Source of the DNA: JACKAF01 sp041391485
Lineage (GTDB): Bacteria > Bdellovibrionota > FAC87 > UBA2466 > JACKAF01
Assembly: GCA_041391485.1 (NCBI GenBank)
Contig: JAWKNY010000003.1
Coordinates: 124,001-188,000, forward strand
DNA: 64,000 nucleotides
Reading direction: 5' to 3'
A model generated the notes under the pieces. It saw only the letters and a list, made by a program, of their open reading frames with translations, was not told the DNA's origin and searched no databases. Positions 9,821 through 19,524 of the stretch are shown in pieces. A program made the position numbers and the translations under genes. Within the stretch, counting starts at the first letter, position 1, and every line of letters begins with the position of its first letter.

Positions 9821-12031
9821 GCGGCTTCCGAGTCGCTGGAGGGCTGCGCCTCGGCTTTCTTGGGCTGCATGTAGTACCGGTATGCGGAATCCAGACTAGC
9901 TTCCAGGCGCGTGTTGGTAAGCACCGTGTAGAGTGGCGCCCCGTCTTTCCGATGCAGATCAATCATTCGCGCCGATTCCATGAGCTCCGAAGTAGTAATC
10001 GAGCCCTCGGGTACGGCGAAGAGTACCGCGTCGGAAGATTCAATCAAGATGCCGGTTTCCACAAAGTAGATAGGACCCGCGTCGACAACCACATAGTCAA
10101 AATGCTGTTTTGCGCGTTGTAGTAACGAGATCAGATCTTTCTGCAGATTCATGACATGTTCTTCCGAAGTTTTACCTCCGGGAGAGATGGGGCAGACTAT
10201 CAGGTTTCGGTTGCCGCGCCATTCGTTCAGAGTCTGGTTTTTGATTAGATCCATCACCCACGCAAGACTCTGGGCGACTGAGTAGTTTGCCCCCACGCTG
10301 ACGGAAGTAATTCATCAGCTTTCGATTGGTGGCTTGGTTGTCGCCGTCAACGAGTAGGACTTTCTTGCCGAGCTTGGCTAGCGCTGCAGAAAGGGCTGTG
10401 GCTGTAATCGTTTTACCTGCCATCGCTCTTGAACTGCAAACCAGCACAATTCGCTTTGAGGAAATGGTGCGCATGAGGCGAAACGCGAGTTGAGCCGTTT
10501 GAAGATTTTCCTCAAAACCCATTGAAAGAATTTTGCGTTTTAACGAGCGAATGTGTGGAAACTTTCCAAGGTACATCGGGCTCTGAAACGACTTCAGCTG
10601 TGAAGATCCCACGATAGTTTCTCGGTATATGTCCAATCCCACAATTCCACCGATTATGAGAAGCGTGACGGCAAAGCTCAATAGAACGAGTTTCTTCGTC
10701 TTGCTGGCGCCCAAGATATTTGAGTCCAGCATTGGATCCTGCAAGATTACTAATTTGCTGGTTCGGACATCTCCCTGGGTGATCACCGCAAGGTAATTCT
10801 CAGTGAGTACCTGTTGCATTTTTGCATATTGTTTTTGTACGAAGAGGAGCTGTTCTAGCTTTGCCTCGAGTTCGGGGTATTTGTTCATTTCAGACTTGTA
10901 CGAATTCACCTGTCGTTTCACTTCTTCGTACATCGCCTTTGCACCTTTTTCTTCTGCTTCAGCGATTTGCACCATGCTTAGGGCCTTCTCCAAACCTTGT
11001 TGGAGTGCCCCGGTATCGTAGAACTTCTCGGTGTCCATTTCCTCTGAGAGCTGACTTCTCAGTCTGCGCAAACGCCGAGAGACATCCGCCTGTGACGCCG
11101 AGGGGAGGCCACTTTTCTGCTGACTCAAGAGAGCTGCTTCAAATTTTGCAATTTCTGTCATGAGGGCGCGGATGCGAGGTTCATTGGTTTTGCTGACGCT
11201 TTCTTTCATCTGGGTTTTGAGTTTGCTTACCAGATTGCGCGTTTGAACCAGCCGCACGCTTTTTTCGGCAATGATCTGTTCTGCTTTGGCCATGGCACGT
11301 TGCGCTTCAATATAAGCTCGATACCGTTCCTCTAGCAGCTTCTCCCGGTGGGGCAGGTTGTTTTGACGAACGAATTCAGCGATAGCTTCGTTGGCTTTCT
11401 GAAGGTTATCATTTGTTTCTTGGACTTTTCTTTCAAGGAAGTCCGATACTTTCGCGGAACGTTTTGCGGCGATTTCCAGATTGAGATCCAGCAAGGATTC
11501 GCCTATCAACTTTGAGATGCTAAGTGCCTGTTCCGGACTAGAACTTTTGAAGCCTATGGAAAAGTTTCCTCCCTGAATATCAGTTGTGAACGAAGTTCTA
11601 GCTAGAAAGTCAAAGTAGCCCCAATCGTAGAGATTGGCTGAAATCTCGTGCTGCTTCCCGAGGATGATGTACCTGACTATATCTTGGAGAGCGACTTCAA
11701 GGCCGGTTGAAGCGGGCTTAATGACTTGCTTTTTTTGAGTCAGCTTTTCTTTTACCGCATTGTACACGGGATAGGACGCAACCAACGCCCTTTGAGTGAG
11801 GATGAGGTCCGTTCGCTCTCGATCCTTGAAAAGACCGGAGAACATTCCTCGGGTTTCTCCCAAGGTGACCTCAGGAATTGAAACAAAAATTTGGGTGCGA
11901 GCGATGAATTCGGCGGATAGGCTGCGGACAAATAGAATGAGAAAAAGATACGCGATCAGGCACGCGCCAATAACCCGGAACTTCCGGAGGCGGATTAGAT
12001 TCGTAATTTGTTCAACTAAGGCCTTATCCAC
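9817..12031 (-). CDS. Wzc-like chain-length regulator / BY-kinase, one frameshift
   Basis: An inner-membrane co-polymerase and tyrosine autokinase of the Wzc/ExoP type that governs exopolysaccharide chain length and export. After repair it has 737 residues. There is an N-terminal TM helix (about 20-36, FRVIGACLIAYLFLILFV), a long periplasmic coiled coil, a second TM (LVLLSFAVTLLIIGGIVGL) and a cytoplasmic P-loop kinase. The kinase shows SSRAMAGKTITATAL (Walker A), KVLLVDGDNQATN (A') and FDYVVVDAGPIYF (Walker B). The C-terminus has a small tyrosine cluster, SAYRYYMQP, the likely autophosphorylation site. The frame breaks at the C5 run 10290-10294. Removing one base turns RGGKLLS into RGANYSVAQS and joins the two parts. 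It follows the SDR, SLBB and glycosyltransferase genes and is the last gene of that leftward operon. Confidence 0.9.
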
Positions 12032-12085
12032 AGCAGTCCTTCGGGTAGTCGTCCTTTAGCTTATCGGTGTAGTGGGGGCCAAGAT

Positions 12086-13354
12086 TTAGCTAGCGGCTTT
12101 CCGCGGTCCAGTACGGGCCTGGGAAGGGGCGGGGGGAGGGAATTTCTCTTTCTTTTCAATTCCTTGAGTGGCCGCCTTGATTAGCGCGTGGCTGATTGAC
12201 GTCCAGTCGTAAAATTCTTTTACCCACTGGAGTAACGCGAGGCGTCTATCGTCCGTGTGTTCGGGGAATTGGACTAAGCTTTGGAGGCATTCGATCCAGT
12301 CCTGTGGTTTCTGACAAACCGTAAAGGGCGGCGATGTCCCTGAAAAAAAATCGGACCGAATGCAAGGAGACACAAACGTCGCTTTTCCCATCGCGGCACT
12401 TTCCAAGACCTTGTTCTTGATTCCGGTGCTGAACTGAAACGGGAAAACCCCGACAGCGCAGTCCTTCAAGCATTCCTCAATGTTTTCTGGGTTCTCCCTT
12501 AGTTCCACCCCGGGCATCTCGGCTATTCGCCGAACCCTTTTGTCGGGGAAAGATCCGGCGATGATAAAACGGTACAGGGAGTTCCGCTTGTACAACTCGG
12601 CGAAAACGCGATGGTAGAACCACTCAATCGCATGGATGTTATTGAAGTATGAAAGATTTCCCCAGAACGCTAAGAGGTGTCTGTCCCGTGGCGTCGGAAG
12701 GCATTCAAACTCCATTGTGCTAACCCCGTTGGGCAAGACAATTCCCGTTTCTGCCCCGATGTACAAGCCGCTCCAACGCCGGTCTTTTGCAGTTACCCAC
12801 GAGATACCGTTGAGTTTCGGACGAAAGAACCGCAAGAACAAGGCCTGCCTGGCGTAGAAAAAAAGCTCGCGGAAGGCGGCTATCGGGTAGTGGAACAGCT
12901 CAGTTAGAAAAAAAAGGCAGGCGTTGCGTAGGGGGTTGTCGCCCAGTATCCAAAATCGACTCTTCGCCTGTGCCTGGACCAGGTAAGGACAAGCACCGGC
13001 ACCGATTCCCAAGCAGACATCATATGTCTTTTTGTGACTCAACTCTCCAAAGTGTAGAACCTGCGACGCTGGGGCATTGAAGTAGCGAGCAAGCCTCGCT
13101 AGCTTTCTTGAAAGCTTTCCTTTAGGTGCTTCTTTCGGAATCAAGTAAACGGGACGAGCGGGCACCTCTCCCGAGGTATGGGAAGTGAAGAGATCGACCT
13201 GATGTCCTTGTTTGCGGAGCGCTTCGGTCAGGTGGTAGGCAATGACGGTAGATCCGTCCCGAATTGGCCAATTGAAATCCGTGATGACAACCAGTACCTG
13301 CAGCGGCCTTGGAGTCTCCTCGTCAGTCGGATGGATTGGCGGCTTGTCGATCAT
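12086..13354 (-). CDS. GT-B glycosyltransferase (group 1-like)
   Basis: A 422-residue glycosyltransferase with GT-B architecture. The N-terminal domain has the usual cell-surface glycan pattern TEALRKQGHQVDLFTSH. The C-terminal domain contains LLAFWGNLSYFNNIHAIEWF, RFIIAGSFPDKRV, VGVFPFQFSTGIKNKVLE and AAMGKATFVSP, which correspond to the donor-binding loop of the GT4-like group. The E-x7-E motif is partly changed, so the family assignment is less certain than the fold. It lies between the SLBB export protein and the Wzc-like kinase on the same strand, supporting a role in assembling the exported polysaccharide. The C-terminal tail is Pro/Ala/Lys-rich and probably disordered. Confidence 0.8.
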   Translation of the reverse strand: MIDKPPIHPTDEETPRPLQVLVVITDFNWPIRDGSTVIAYHLTEALRKQGHQVDLFTSHTSGEVPARPVYLIPKEAPKGKLSRKLARLARYFNAPASQVLHFGELSHKKTYDVCLGIGAGACPYLVQAQAKSRFWILGDNPLRNACLFFLTELFHYPIAAFRELFFYARQALFLRFFRPKLNGISWVTAKDRRWSGLYIGAETGIVLPNGVSTMEFECLPTPRDRHLLAFWGNLSYFNNIHAIEWFYHRVFAELYKRNSLYRFIIAGSFPDKRVRRIAEMPGVELRENPENIEECLKDCAVGVFPFQFSTGIKNKVLESAAMGKATFVSPCIRSDFFSGTSPPFTVCQKPQDWIECLQSLVQFPEHTDDRRLALLQWVKEFYDWTSISHALIKAATQGIEKKEKFPPPAPSQARTGPRKAAS

Positions 13355-13366
13355 GAAACTCCGAGC

Positions 13367-13894
13367 TTATTGGAAGCGGCTGATCAAGACGGTGGCTGAA
13401 ACGGCAATGGACAGAACCGTGGCTACGACAGAAATCATCTGCATCGTATCGGGATGTACTACCGGCCTGAAAAAAGGAATGTAGACGAGGTCGTCTTCCT
13501 GCATTAGCGGGATTGAATTTTCATCCGCATCCGCTAAACGATCTAAGTTCAGTCGATAGTTCTTGAATTCGTTCCCTACCCGCCTCTTGATGACCAGGTA
13601 GCCTTCGGCCGATGGAAGCAGTCCTCCGGCATAAGAGAGCAGAGTGACTAAGTCGGTTCGTTTGGGAATGTAATGTACACCCGCTTTGGGAACTGCGCCG
13701 AGCAAGCGCACGGGTACAAGCAGGGAGTCTGGCAGGTTACCTGCCCGGTACTCCGAGCTACCCGCGAATCGTTGTTGGAGACTGAGAGCGTCGGTGATGC
13801 TTGCTGCAACGGCTGTTTGTGCCTCGACGAAGGCAAGCAAAATGGCGGCGACCAGGAAGCGGCAGCGAGTCAAATGGCAGGTTTTTGTGATCAT
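13367..13894 (-). CDS. SLBB-domain polysaccharide export protein
   Basis: A small exported protein with an SLBB fold: VRLLGAVPKAGVHYIPKRTD followed by LVTLLSYAGGLLPSA, then the strand NYRLNLDRL and the motif IPLMQEDDLVYIPFF. I choose the ATG at 13894, because it begins a normal signal peptide (MITKTCHLTRCRFLVAAILL). A longer frame to 13990 adds an unlikely Arg/Thr-rich leader. The C-terminus is a TM helix (MISVVATVLSIAVSATVLI), unlike the large outer-membrane Wza ring. It may be a small periplasmic adaptor, or a Wza relative lacking the PES domain. Neighbours on both sides are polysaccharide genes. Confidence 0.72.
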   Translation of the reverse strand: MITKTCHLTRCRFLVAAILLAFVEAQTAVAASITDALSLQQRFAGSSEYRAGNLPDSLLVPVRLLGAVPKAGVHYIPKRTDLVTLLSYAGGLLPSAEGYLVIKRRVGNEFKNYRLNLDRLADADENSIPLMQEDDLVYIPFFRPVVHPDTMQMISVVATVLSIAVSATVLISRFQ

Positions 13895-14010
13895 CTCAGT
13901 ACAACTATCGGAGAAAACGAGGATTCGCTGTAGATCTCGCTGGGGAGAGTTTGTTGCGGTGCGTCGTGTGGTTCTCGTTGGCTCGCGCACCGGAGTGTGT
14001 CCTACATGAG

Positions 14011-15006
14011 CTAAGCCGCTTTGGATTCTCCGACGCTATTTTGAAGGTACCATTGGACGGTGTTGGCGATCCCTTGCTCTAGTGAATACGGGGCGGAAAA
14101 ACCTTCTTTGTGTAGGTACGCACTAGAGAAGTGGGACGGCGTATTCAGCTTCTTGATTCGCTTTCCAGTGATAGGAAAATCTTTTCCTGTGGCGACGGCT
14201 AAGCCGTCTAGCAACTTGCCGAACGGAAAAGCAACGGTAAGGGGGATGCTAAGACGGGGGAGTTTGAAATTTCCCGACGAACATATCTGGTGAATGAGTT
14301 CCCATGAACTCACGCTCGGCTCATCGACTAAATTGAAAGTGTGGTGTTGCAGCTCTGGCCGCAGAAGCAGGTGAATCGTCGCCGCGACTACGTTTCCTAT
14401 GTAAACAATGGACTTTACTTCGTTCAGCTTCCCGACACGTACGAAGTGGCCCTTGTCCAAAGTGCGAATGAGCCGGTAAAGGTTGTGAAGGTTCCCGGGA
14501 CCGAAGATGTTCGTTGGTCTGATGATAAGCGCCCGCCGATCGGGCGCGGCGGCTCCCCATTTCAGAACCTCTTGTTCGGCTGCCAACTTGCTCTTGCCGT
14601 AGTCCGAAAGAGGTTTCGTTTCCCCCTTCTCATCGATGGGATTTCGGCTATTGCTGGGACTGTAGACCGCAACCGAGCTAAAAAAGACGAAGGTTTTCAC
14701 GCCGTGCTCGGATGCTGCTTCCAACAAGGTGCGCGTTCCTTCTACATTGATTTCATAGTATTCAGAGGCGCGGACCCCGAAGTCTTTGTGCGCGGCGGCC
14801 AGGTGGATAATGCCATCGCGGCCGTCTAGGCACTGTTTCACTAGTTTCTTATCGAGGATACTACCGACGGCCCGACTGGCCAGGGCTTTTCCGCCTGGTA
14901 CGGTATCGAGTCCATGCAACTTGGCACCGCACGCTTGAAGCGCGGGACAAAGAGCCTGGCCTACAAATCCACTAGATCCCGTAATGAGGAGTGATGAAAA
15001 ACGCAT
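14011..15006 (-). CDS. NAD-dependent epimerase/dehydratase (extended SDR)
   Basis: A 331-residue extended short-chain dehydrogenase/reductase. It has the NAD motif TGSSGFVG (residues 9-16), LAAAHKD, catalytic Ser in FFSSVAVYS (about 111), and Tyr136/Lys140 in YGKSK. RPTNIFGPGN and VKSIVYIGNVV follow. Most relatives epimerise or reduce nucleotide sugars for surface glycans, which fits the downstream polysaccharide genes. An alternative arises from the upstream alpha-oxoamine synthase. In Caulobacter-type ceramide synthesis a protein annotated as an NAD-dependent epimerase acts as the reductase (CerR), so this could be the reductase of a sphingoid-lipid pathway. Sequence alone does not decide between the two. 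Confidence 0.85.
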   Translation of the reverse strand: MRFSSLLITGSSGFVGQALCPALQACGAKLHGLDTVPGGKALASRAVGSILDKKLVKQCLDGRDGIIHLAAAHKDFGVRASEYYEINVEGTRTLLEAASEHGVKTFVFFSSVAVYSPSNSRNPIDEKGETKPLSDYGKSKLAAEQEVLKWGAAAPDRRALIIRPTNIFGPGNLHNLYRLIRTLDKGHFVRVGKLNEVKSIVYIGNVVAATIHLLLRPELQHHTFNLVDEPSVSSWELIHQICSSGNFKLPRLSIPLTVAFPFGKLLDGLAVATGKDFPITGKRIKKLNTPSHFSSAYLHKEGFSAPYSLEQGIANTVQWYLQNSVGESKAA

Positions 15007-15091
15007 AAGTGCCCCAAGTCCTTATCGGCCGGACCTTGCGACACGTTGAGTCGTGAATTCGTGGGGATTCTTCTACGCAAAGCTGAGGGGC

Positions 15092-16446
15092 TTAGGCGTT
15101 TCCGGCTTCACTGCCAGACACTTTGACGCCATATTTGGCCAAAAGCCTATCGAAAACATCGATCACATGGTCGAGATCTTTCTTTTCGTGACGGGTCTGC
15201 AAAGCCAATCGAAACACGGATTTGTTTTTTGGGACGGTTGGGTAAACGGCGGGGAAAGTGAAAATTCCTCGCGAATCAAATCCTGGGTGAAGGAAACATG
15301 ATGCAGCCATGCTCGCGATGTAAGCAATCGGAACGGAGGCCGTCTCGTTCCCATCAAGCGAGCGCCCACTGCTGCAAGCCTTGGCTAAGTAGCGTACGTT
15401 GTCCCAAAGGCGTTCCCGCAGACTGGAGTCTTGCTCCATGATGTCCAGCGCTGCTGAGACCCCCGCGATGAGCAACGGCGGGAGCGCGGCGCTGAATATG
15501 ATTTTCTTGAACATAATTGAGATAGGTAATCACTTTGTTTGGCGCAAGAAAAGCCTCCGGTCGCACCGAGCGATTCTACTGAATGTCCCTCCAATGATAT
15601 CCACTTCAGAGGACAATCCAAATTTTTCGCAAACCTTATGCCCTTTTTCACCGTGGACCTAGTAGCTGGAGTGAGCCTCGATTCACCAAAGCCGTGCGCC
15701 GTAATTTCTGCGGTATTGCCAGCTTGAGGATTTCGGGCAGCCGCGCGACATCCCTGTCCATGCTGTACGCGCCTTCCACGATAACCAAATTCCGGATTTG
15801 GAGTCCTTATTGCGGGCCCGCTGCAAGGTGCTCTCCAGGCGTTCGGGGGAATTATGCGCAAAGATTCGCACCGTAGCGCCGCAGCTTTGGGCGCCTTCAA
15901 GGATAAGCGTGAGAAGAGCTATCGATCAAAAACGCGATCGTCCCGGTGGGCAAGCAGCGCGCTGGTGCGGCGATGGCATCAAAACCCGTCGGAAAGAGCA
16001 GGGCGGCTTCCTGCCGAAGGAATGCGCCAGCTTTCTCTTCCAAGAGCCGGTGCATGTACGAATAACCGTTCCGGACTCTGGAGCTGCCGGCCCTACCCCA
16101 TACCCTTCAAGCAGCGCTGGATGGCGTCGTGAACGGGTGATCGGTCAGACAGGTTAAGGTAATGTTGCTGGCGAGCATGATCATTGTGCGTTTTTCGCCA
16201 AAAAATCTCCATAGTTACGGTAGGTCCCGGGGCGATTCGATGGGGGACGCTGTACTGCATGATTCCGTGTTGACGCAACGAGTCAATCACTCCGGAATAG
16301 GCGCGGGCCTTGGCGAAAACATCGCTGTGATCGACGCCGAGCTGGGCACAATGTTGATTGACAAGATAGTCTCGGTCCGAGATTAAATAGCTTGGGCAGA
16401 GAGCTGCTCCTCAAAAGAGTAGGTTGCTGTTGTGGTTCTCGTCCAT
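15092..16446 (-). pseudogene. Alpha-oxoamine synthase (serine palmitoyltransferase/KBL/BioF family), many frameshifts
   Basis: A PLP enzyme family that condenses an acyl thioester with an amino acid; serine palmitoyltransferase is the sphingolipid member. Pieces in different frames line up in family order. They are DYLVNQHCAQLGVDHSD, HRIAPGPTVTMEIF, HYLNLSD (normally NNYL), RIFAHNSPERLESTL, VIVEGAYSMDRDVARLPEIL, HGFGESR, VDIIGGTFS, SLGATGGF, and FSAALPPLLIAGVSAALDIM with a C-terminus ending FRLALQTRHEKKDLDHVIDV. The PLP-lysine codon is restored if the extra base at 15576 is removed (TFSKSLGATGG). About eight single-base breaks occur in 1.35 kb. Because every repair recovers a conserved motif, a consensus error is at least as likely as decay. 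The start at 16446 (MDENHNSN) is tentative. Context: a divergent ACP-FAAL-desaturase operon. Confidence 0.72.
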
Positions 16447-16506
16447 CTGTCCCGTGAGGGGTGGCAGTGTGTGTCATTTCCCCGCAATTTTTCTCCGACT
16501 CATTAG

Positions 16507-16539
16507 ATAATGGTTGGCTGAATTGCTGCCAACCATTAT
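16507..16539. promoter_or_regulatory. Perfect 12-bp inverted repeat in a divergent intergenic region
   Basis: ATAATGGTTGGC (16507-16518) and GCCAACCATTAT (16528-16539) are exact reverse complements around a 9-bp centre. The repeat lies in the only gap between the leftward oxoamine-synthase/polysaccharide operon and the rightward lipid operon. A GATAAT-like hexamer overlaps its left edge. It looks like a dyad operator. The base of the stem is AT-rich and the following T-run short, so a terminator is less likely. Confidence 0.55.
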
Positions 16540-16624
16540 TTTGTGCGTTTGGAAATGAATTCCCATGTCCACAGGTGGGGAAAGCAATACTTTGTTTGGA
16601 CAACACCGGAACTGAGGGAACGTA

Positions 16625-17494
16625 ATGGGTTCAACACAAGATGAAGTGGAAGTTTCTGTATGGCGTCAGCAACGACTTCTTCAAACTCTGGCTAGACGAG
16701 CGGATGAATTACACTTGCGCTTTGTTTGAAGATACCGAGAACTACTCTCGACAATTTCGAGCAGGCCTTTAAGACAACAAACTGCGCCGTTTAAGCCGCT
16801 TTGCGAATATCGGACCGCACACGGAAAGCGTGCTCGATATTGGCTGCGAGGGCGCTAACATCGAATACCAGGCATTGGTCAACAAAGTGCCCGACGTTCA
16901 TGGCTTTACGTTAAGTCCGGAGCAGGCCAAAAAGTGCCAGAGCGCAATCTCCCCAACACAACGGCTACTTGCGACGATTACAAGACTTATCAGCCGCCTT
17001 CGGAAATTTGATGCCATCATCAGCATTTGCATGATGGAGCACATCGTGTCTCCAGAAGACGCGCGAGCCGGTAAAGCGATTGATCTCTATCGTGATTACT
17101 GAAGGGCCTATGAAATGGAAGCAACCCGGAACTTACTTCGGTTTGCAAACCATTACCCGCTGCCAAGTGCCGCGAAACAAGAAGGACTTGGATGATCTTC
17201 GCCACGCCACCTACGTGATCTTCCTCCCGGGTGCCGTGACACCCAGAGTGGAAGACATCATTGTGGCAACCATCCTGTATTTTGAAGTGATGGAATGCAC
17301 ATTCCATGTGTTTTCACTATCGCAAGACCCAGAACACTGGCTAATCCTGCCTTCAGAAAAATGAATCCTTGATTCGCGAGAAGTGGGGCAGCCAGGTTTA
17401 TGAAGACTACGATCGGTACCTATCGACGTGCATTAAGGCGTTTGAAAACAACTGGCAGTCGTTGCATCAGTATTCTCTGAAACGACTGGATTAA
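16625..17494 (+). pseudogene. Cyclopropane-fatty-acid-synthase-like SAM methyltransferase, several frameshifts
   Basis: The family transfers a methylene or methyl group from SAM to a double bond in an acyl chain. Recognisable blocks in order are YGVSNDFFKLWLDERMNYTC and ALFED (family hallmark), DNFEQAF in a second frame, SVLDIGCEGANIE (SAM motif I), VHGFTLSPEQAKKC, KFDAIISICMMEHI, and the family C-terminus YEDYDRYLSTCIKAFENNW. The total of about 290 residues matches the shorter mycolic-acid-type methyltransferases. The start at 16625 is supported by GAGGG six bases upstream. At least four frame changes are needed, including two that compensate around 16.75 kb. It is first in the operon with ACP, FAAL and desaturase, so the substrate is plausibly the acyl chain made there. 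Confidence 0.7.
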
Positions 17495-17518
17495 CTGTAA
17501 GACGGATGGAGGCCCACC

Positions 17519-17764
17519 GTGGGTGAGACTGAAGTACTTTCTATGTTCACGCGCATCGCGAAGGAAGTTGAAAAAGATAAGAAATTTCCTGAGATAACGA
17601 TGGACACCAAGATATCTGCACTAGGGATCGACTCTCTTTCTATGATGGAAATCGTGGGAGCGATGGAAGACGAGCTTGATGTGGTGATTCCGGATGAGAA
17701 ACTGGCGACTCTGCAAACGGTTGCCGACATCGATCGTGTTATTCGTGAGCAAACGAACGCCTAG
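17519..17764 (+). CDS. Dedicated acyl carrier protein
   Basis: An 81-residue acidic acyl carrier protein. The 4'-phosphopantetheine attachment serine is Ser39 in LGIDSLSMMEIV, followed by the helix III region DEKLATLQTVADI. The GTG start is set by GGAGG six bases upstream. It is separated by a short gap from the following fatty-acyl-AMP ligase. In such pairs the ligase loads a free fatty acid directly on this ACP, bypassing CoA. It is not the housekeeping AcpP, whose motif is usually DSLDTVE and which sits in a fab cluster. No phosphopantetheinyl transferase is seen here. Confidence 0.9.
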   Translation: MGETEVLSMFTRIAKEVEKDKKFPEITMDTKISALGIDSLSMMEIVGAMEDELDVVIPDEKLATLQTVADIDRVIREQTNA

Positions 17765-17784
17765 TTTTAAAAACGAGGTTGGGA

Positions 17785-19524
17785 GTGCGTGAACGGATAG
17801 ACTGTTCCACGTTGGTCGATCTGGTTCTTTCCAGAGCTGAGGCCACGCCGGAGCAACATAGCCATATTTTTCTGCGAGATGGGCAATCTGACGAGCAGGT
17901 TGTGACCTATGCCGATTTGGATCGAAAGGCGCGGGCCTTGGCCGTAGCGCTAGCCCAGCATACTTCTCCGGGCGATTCGGTTCTTATCAATCACAATCCG
18001 GGTCTCGAATACGTTTGCTCTTTTTTTGGTTGTTTGTATGCCGGCGTCGTAGCGATCCCGGTTTATCCCCCGCGTTTCAATCAGAAGTTGGAACGCCTGG
18101 ATTCGATTGTCCGTGAAGCGCTTCCTCATGTGGCGCTTACTTCGGGCGGCATTCTCGATAACCTTTCTCCGCATTTCGAAGCGCACCCGCTATTGAAGAA
18201 CCTGCGCTGGATCGACACCGAGAAAGTCACCGCCCATTGGCGCGACTGGGTTCGACCTGATATTTCGGCAAACTCCCTTGCCTTTCTCCAGTACACTTCC
18301 GGTTCCACCTCGCAACCCAAAGGGGTCATGCTGAGTCACGGAAATCTACTGAGTAATCTGGAATGTATTAGTGAGGCTTTCGAGGTTCACGACGGGAGTT
18401 CCGCTTTTTCCTGGTTGCCTCCTTACCACGACATGGGACTCATTGGCGGGATTCTAGAGCCGATTTACGCGGGCATTCCCGTTACCATGATGTCGCCGTA
18501 CACGTTTTTGATGCGGCCGTTCCGGTGGTTGCAAGCGCTCACGAAGTACAAAACCACGTTTTCTGGGGCGCCCAATTTTGCCTACGAGCTCTGCACAAAC
18601 AGAATCACTGAAAAGCAGATGGGCGAATTGGACTTGAGTCACTGGGAGCTAGCTTATTGTGGGGCCGAACCCATCCGAGCGGACGTTCTACAGCGATTTT
18701 CCGATAAGTTTTCGGCCGTGGGTTTCAAGGCCGAGGCGCTCTACCCCTGCTATGGCTTGGCCGAGTCGACGTTAATGGTAACCGGGGCGCACCGCCGCAA
18801 GGCACCCGTTATCGGTTACTTTGATCGGAAGCGTTTAGAGAGTGAAGGCCGTGGTGTGCACACCGATCAGACCGTAGGGGCGAATGCTTTGGTGAGCTGC
18901 GGGAAAACTGTCGTCGACCACGAGGTGGCAATTGTAAATCCCCAAACTCTCGAGCGCTGTCCAGAGGGCTCGGTAGGCGAGATTTGGGTAAGCGGTCCTT
19001 CCGTGGCCCAGGGTTACTGGAAGCAGCCAGAGTCCACGTCACGTACTTTCGGCGTAAGTCTAGAGGGATCGGACAAGACCTTTCTCCGTACCGGGGATCT
19101 GGGTTTTCTTTTCGACAACGAACTCTTCGTAACGGGCCGCATCAAGGATATGGTAATTATTCGTGGCCGCAATATTTTTCCCCAGGACGTCGAGCGGACG
19201 GTAGAACTGAGCCACCCTTCGTTGAAGGTCGGCTCGGGCGCGGTGGTTTCAGTCGAAAAGGGTGGGGAGGAGCGGCTGGTGATCATCCAAGAGGTCGCCC
19301 GCCAGGCTTTGCGCGAAGTGGACCTCGACGAAGTAGTCGAGAGCATCAAGAATCGGGTAGTTGAGGAATTTGGGATCAAGCCTTATGCTATTAGCTTAAT
19401 CAAATCCAATAGCATCCCTCTTACGAGCAGTGGAAAGGTGAAGCGCCAGGCTTCGAAGCTGCAGTTTCTGCAAGGGGAACTGTCAGAGCTCAAACGGGTT
19501 TTGGAAATGACGGAAGCGCCATGA
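17785..19524 (+). CDS. Fatty-acyl-AMP ligase (FAAL)
   Basis: FAALs adenylate a fatty acid and hand it to an ACP for lipid or polyketide assembly. The protein (about 580 residues) has the P-loop LQYTSGSTSQPKGVMLSH, the FAAL-typical SWLPPYHDMGLIGGIL, PYTFLMRPFRWLQALTKY, and the A5 region YPCYGLAESTLMVTG. These are followed by the adenylation core FLRTGDLGF and RGRNIFPQDVE. It ends with a lysine-containing SGKVKRQASK. GTG 17785 is preferred over TTG 17779 because GAGG is then properly spaced. The end overlaps the desaturase start by 4 bp (ATGA). Together with the ACP it forms an activation-loading module. The acyl length is unknown. Confidence 0.93.
   Translation: MRERIDCSTLVDLVLSRAEATPEQHSHIFLRDGQSDEQVVTYADLDRKARALAVALAQHTSPGDSVLINHNPGLEYVCSFFGCLYAGVVAIPVYPPRFNQKLERLDSIVREALPHVALTSGGILDNLSPHFEAHPLLKNLRWIDTEKVTAHWRDWVRPDISANSLAFLQYTSGSTSQPKGVMLSHGNLLSNLECISEAFEVHDGSSAFSWLPPYHDMGLIGGILEPIYAGIPVTMMSPYTFLMRPFRWLQALTKYKTTFSGAPNFAYELCTNRITEKQMGELDLSHWELAYCGAEPIRADVLQRFSDKFSAVGFKAEALYPCYGLAESTLMVTGAHRRKAPVIGYFDRKRLESEGRGVHTDQTVGANALVSCGKTVVDHEVAIVNPQTLERCPEGSVGEIWVSGPSVAQGYWKQPESTSRTFGVSLEGSDKTFLRTGDLGFLFDNELFVTGRIKDMVIIRGRNIFPQDVERTVELSHPSLKVGSGAVVSVEKGGEERLVIIQEVARQALREVDLDEVVESIKNRVVEEFGIKPYAISLIKSNSIPLTSSGKVKRQASKLQFLQGELSELKRVLEMTEAP

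Noticed and set aside
16507..16539. Reading the palindrome as a terminator
   Set aside because: It lies upstream of both divergent genes, its stem base is AT-rich and the T-run is short.
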